This document shows positions 61,337 through 64,000 of a DNA stretch of 64,000 bases, piece after piece; positions within the stretch are counted from its first letter, which is position 1, and the number at the start of each line of letters is the position of its first letter. The notes under the pieces were generated by a model. That model saw only the letters and a program-made list of their open reading frames with translations. It had not been told where the DNA came from and searched no databases. The stretch spans positions 129,790 through 193,789 of the forward strand of contig CALWGY010000001.1 of assembly GCA_944380265.1 (NCBI GenBank), in the 5' to 3' direction. The DNA is from an uncultured Clostridia bacterium (GTDB taxonomy: Bacteria; Bacillota; Clostridia; Christensenellales; UBA1242). A program made the position numbers and the translations under genes.

Positions 61337-63065
61337 AATACACTTTTTTATCTGATAAAATCATTTTGTAAATTAAAGGTGTTAAAATGAAATTGATTGA
61401 TAAAATTATTGGTAATAAAAGTTTTGTTGAAAATAGGGCAACATTCGAACTGTTTAAGCCAATAAATGTGTTGATTGCATAGGTTAGTGCACAAGCAGAC
61501 AAGAATAATAATATTCCAAAAATTAATGAGTAAGAAAGTTTGAATGTGTTAGATTTTCGTTTGTCAGGTGCAATGAAATAAGCGGAAACACAAAATATTA
61601 AAACTATTAGTGCAATGCCATATGCAAGCCCATATAATAAGTAATCTGATTTGTATAGCAAATTTTGTGAGTTTAATGCAATTAATAATGTTGAAATTTG
61701 CAACACCATTAAAACAAACATGAAAATGCCATAATTTAATCGGACTTTGTTAATTAACACAAAATTTGTTTGCTTTTCATCTTCATCAACTTCCGTAACA
61801 AAAGGTTTAAATTTAAAACCATCTTCATTAACAACTTGGCTGTGCTTTGGGGCAGAGTAGTTATAGTTGTTTGCTTGAACAATTGCTTGGTCAATGATTT
61901 CATCTGAAATTTCATCTTCATTAGTATGACTGCTTGGTTCAATAATTTCTTCGTTTTCTGGTGCTAGCAAGTCACCAAGAATGTTTTTATAGTCAATTTC
62001 TTTGCTTGGTTGCTCAATGTTTGTTTTATTTGTGATAATTTCGTCAAACTTTTTGTTAAAGTTTCTGTTAAGTAATTCTCGTTCCTCTTCGGTAAGTTCT
62101 GGTTCAACTTTTTGTGGCTTTTCAGGTTCTTGTTTAATTACTGGGTCCTTATAATCAATCCTAATTCCAACATTGTCGAAAATTTTTTGTTGTTTAACTT
62201 TTTGTTGTTGTTCATCACCAATTTTTAATATGCCATATTCATCCATAACAATTTGGTTTTTAATTGGTTTAATTTCTTCTTGTTCTAATGTTTCTTGTTT
62301 TTCTTCAATATTGTTTTGAACGTGTTTTCTTTTTAAATCTTCCCAACTAAAAAATTCCTGTGGTTGTTCTTTAATTAAAGGAATGTCTTTTTTGTCTTCA
62401 ACATTTGCTTGTGGAGCAGGGGAAATATGTTCGTCATTTAATTTTAGTTGTTGAATATGTTCAACATTAACTTTTTCTTCCTTGTTAATTTCATTTTGTT
62501 GGCTTGTTGTAAACATGTCAACTTGTATTGAAGTTTCTTTTCTAACATTTTCTTTTTTTGGGTGAGGGGTGGATGATGGGTTTAAGTTTTCAACTTTTTG
62601 TTTGTTAGAGTTTTCCAACAAATCAAAAATGTTATATTCTTTTTCTGATGTTTCTTCATCAAGTTCTGCATTTTCTTCACTAATTTCTGGTTGTTCAAAA
62701 ACTTCTTCATTTTTATCAAAAGAAATTTGTTCAGCATCTGATTCAAAAGAATCCTCATCTTCTTCATCTAAATCATAGTTTTTGTTTATGGTTTTGTTAT
62801 AATAGTTTTTTCCAAGTTCGGTTATGGTGTAGTAATGGCGTCTTCCACCAATATCACTGTCACCCCAATAAGAAGTAATGTATCCTTTTGTTTCAAAACG
62901 TTTTAAGCTGCTATATAAGCTTGGTTGTTTTAAAACAATTTTTCCATTACTTTTTTCTTCAACTTCTTTAATTATTTCATAACCATATTTATCCCCACTA
63001 AGCAAGCTTTCAAGAATTATGTTATTAACAAATCCTCTTGATGCGGGACGCTTTCTTGATGCCAT
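61335..63065 (-). CDS. Membrane-anchored PadR-family regulator
   Basis: 576 residues. Residues 1-95 are a PadR winged helix (GFVNNIILESLLSGDKYGYEI, PSLYSSLKRFETKGYI, GGRRHYYTITELG). Then about 330 residues of Glu/Gln/Asn-rich, probably disordered linker, and four membrane helices at about 430-570. PadR proteins are normally 100-200 residues and soluble, so a membrane-tethered form is unusual. SD AAGGAGG precedes the ATG. The target is unknown; an ABC transporter lies 2 kb away, so a control link is possible but not shown. Confidence 0.88.
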   Translation of the reverse strand: MASRKRPASRGFVNNIILESLLSGDKYGYEIIKEVEEKSNGKIVLKQPSLYSSLKRFETKGYITSYWGDSDIGGRRHYYTITELGKNYYNKTINKNYDLDEEDEDSFESDAEQISFDKNEEVFEQPEISEENAELDEETSEKEYNIFDLLENSNKQKVENLNPSSTPHPKKENVRKETSIQVDMFTTSQQNEINKEEKVNVEHIQQLKLNDEHISPAPQANVEDKKDIPLIKEQPQEFFSWEDLKRKHVQNNIEEKQETLEQEEIKPIKNQIVMDEYGILKIGDEQQQKVKQQKIFDNVGIRIDYKDPVIKQEPEKPQKVEPELTEEERELLNRNFNKKFDEIITNKTNIEQPSKEIDYKNILGDLLAPENEEIIEPSSHTNEDEISDEIIDQAIVQANNYNYSAPKHSQVVNEDGFKFKPFVTEVDEDEKQTNFVLINKVRLNYGIFMFVLMVLQISTLLIALNSQNLLYKSDYLLYGLAYGIALIVLIFCVSAYFIAPDKRKSNTFKLSYSLIFGILLFLSACALTYAINTFIGLNSSNVALFSTKLLLPIILSINFILTPLIYKMILSDKKVY

Positions 63066-63225
63066 AACTCCTCCTTAAAATTTTAAGTTAGGAAAGTAAA
63101 GTTAAAATCGGTAAATTCTATTATTATAATATAAAATTTACTAATTTTAGTCAAATGAAATACTATGCAAAACCACTTTAAATAGTATTATGCAAGTAAA
63201 AAACTAGCAAAAATAAAGCCATTTA

Positions 63226-63234
63226 TGCTATAAT
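63226..63234 (+). promoter_or_regulatory. Extended -10 promoter of the YgjP-like gene
   Basis: TGCTATAAT, perfect extended -10; -35 weak. Confidence 0.55.
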
Positions 63235-63259
63235 TAATCAAAAGTGGAGAAAATTTGAA

Positions 63260-63931
63260 ATGATAACACCAAGTGAAATAATTCGAACCAATAGAAGAAG
63301 TTTAAGTTTAACAATTTCAAAAGATGGTGCTTTAATTGTTAGAGCACCTAAAAGACTGAGTATGGAATATATTTATTCTTTTATAAAGCAAAAAGAAAAA
63401 TGGATTTTAAACAAGCAAAGGGCAATTCAAAATTCACATTTGATTAATAATAATTTTTATAATGGAAGCGAATATTTGTTTTGTGGAAAAGTTTATTCAA
63501 AAATTGAAATTAATAAATTAAAAGATATTGAACTTAGTGATGATAACATATTTTTTCCCGCTGGATTGGATGATTATAAAACAGCAATGCTTGCAATTAA
63601 GTGGTATAGCAAAGTTACAAAAGAAATTTTGAAAACTCGCGTGGAATATTTTGCAGATTTAATGCAAGTTAATTACACACTTATTAAAATTGACAATTCA
63701 AAATCAAGATGGGGCAGTTGCGACCAAAAAGGAGTCATAAAATTTAATTTAAGGTTGGCAATGCTTCCACACAAAGTTATTGATTACATAATAATACATG
63801 AATTAAGCCATTTATTAGAATTTAATCATAGTAAAGAATTTTATAAGATAATTGAAAGCATTATGCCAGATTACAAAAAATATAGGGCACAATTAAAAGA
63901 ATATAACTTTATTTTGCAATTACTAAGATAA
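63260..63931 (+). CDS. YgjP-like metallopeptidase domain protein (DUF45)
   Basis: 223 residues. Zinc motif HELSHLLEFNHSKEFY (HExxH plus a third His) with the preceding SKSRWGSCDQKGVIKFNLRL signature of the YgjP/SprT-like group. Physiological substrate unknown. SD GTGGAG precedes the ATG. No gene is seen in the last 69 bases of the window. Confidence 0.9.
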   Translation: MITPSEIIRTNRRSLSLTISKDGALIVRAPKRLSMEYIYSFIKQKEKWILNKQRAIQNSHLINNNFYNGSEYLFCGKVYSKIEINKLKDIELSDDNIFFPAGLDDYKTAMLAIKWYSKVTKEILKTRVEYFADLMQVNYTLIKIDNSKSRWGSCDQKGVIKFNLRLAMLPHKVIDYIIIHELSHLLEFNHSKEFYKIIESIMPDYKKYRAQLKEYNFILQLLR

Positions 63932-64000
63932 AAAAGCAATTAACAATAAAATAACAGCAAAATCCGGAATAAAGTAGTGCAGTTATGTGGAAATTGATAA

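Overview
The window is AT-rich (A/T-heavy codons and intergenic DNA throughout) and carries a dense set of endospore genes: the eight-gene spoIIIA operon, spoIVB, a spo0A homologue, a spoIIM-like gene, spoIIAA-spoIIAB-sigF, spoVAC-AD-AE, yunB and gerW(ytfJ). With Gram-positive wall genes and strong Shine-Dalgarno sites (often AGGTG before TTG or GTG starts), this points to a spore-forming, low-GC Firmicute, most likely an uncultured Clostridia-type anaerobe. No phage, transposon or CRISPR array was seen.

Layout. 1-12.2 kb: uppS (cut by the window edge), cdsA, rseP, a PolC-derived exonuclease, then rimP-nusA-ylxR-ylxQ-infB-rbfA-nrnA-truB and an endonuclease IV. 12.3-17.6 kb: spoIIIAA-AH. 17.6-24 kb: Asp23-like protein, nusB, xseA-xseB-proS, argR, recN. 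24.2-27.3 kb: spoIVB, spo0A-like, spoIIM-like. 27.5-31.1 kb: two paralogous lipoproteins of unknown function. 31.2-39.2 kb: two D-Ala-D-Ala carboxypeptidases, an M50 protease, scpA-scpB, DUF2953-gerW, rluB, cmk, plsC. 39.5-42.8 kb: dCMP deaminase, an LTA-synthase-like protein and six tRNA genes on the minus strand. 43.1-49.6 kb: the spoIIA operon, an antisense Asn/Glu-rich lipoprotein, spoVA and yunB. 49.7-64 kb: nifS-thiI, rny, a UDG-like protein, a flavodoxin-like protein, tRNA-Trp, rnhA, a CofE-like protein, an ABC transporter, a VTT membrane protein, a membrane-anchored PadR regulator and a YgjP-like metalloprotein.

Most blocks keep the ancestral Firmicute order, so what is missing stands out. 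No MEP-pathway isoprenoid gene is found at any of its usual places (dxr, ispG, ispA/dxs, ispH), and the polC position holds only an N-domain/OB/exonuclease protein with no PHP or polymerase part.

The most interesting items are the stand-alone PolC exonuclease, the Spo0A homologue whose receiver has Tyr-Tyr in place of the Mg-binding Asp pair, the lipoprotein pair with a conserved HxH-x8-CxxC motif, a possible two-state RNA hairpin over the rimP ribosome binding site, and a terminator-like hairpin that overlaps the spoIVB ribosome binding site. All functional statements come from reading motifs and gene order by eye; no database search was run.
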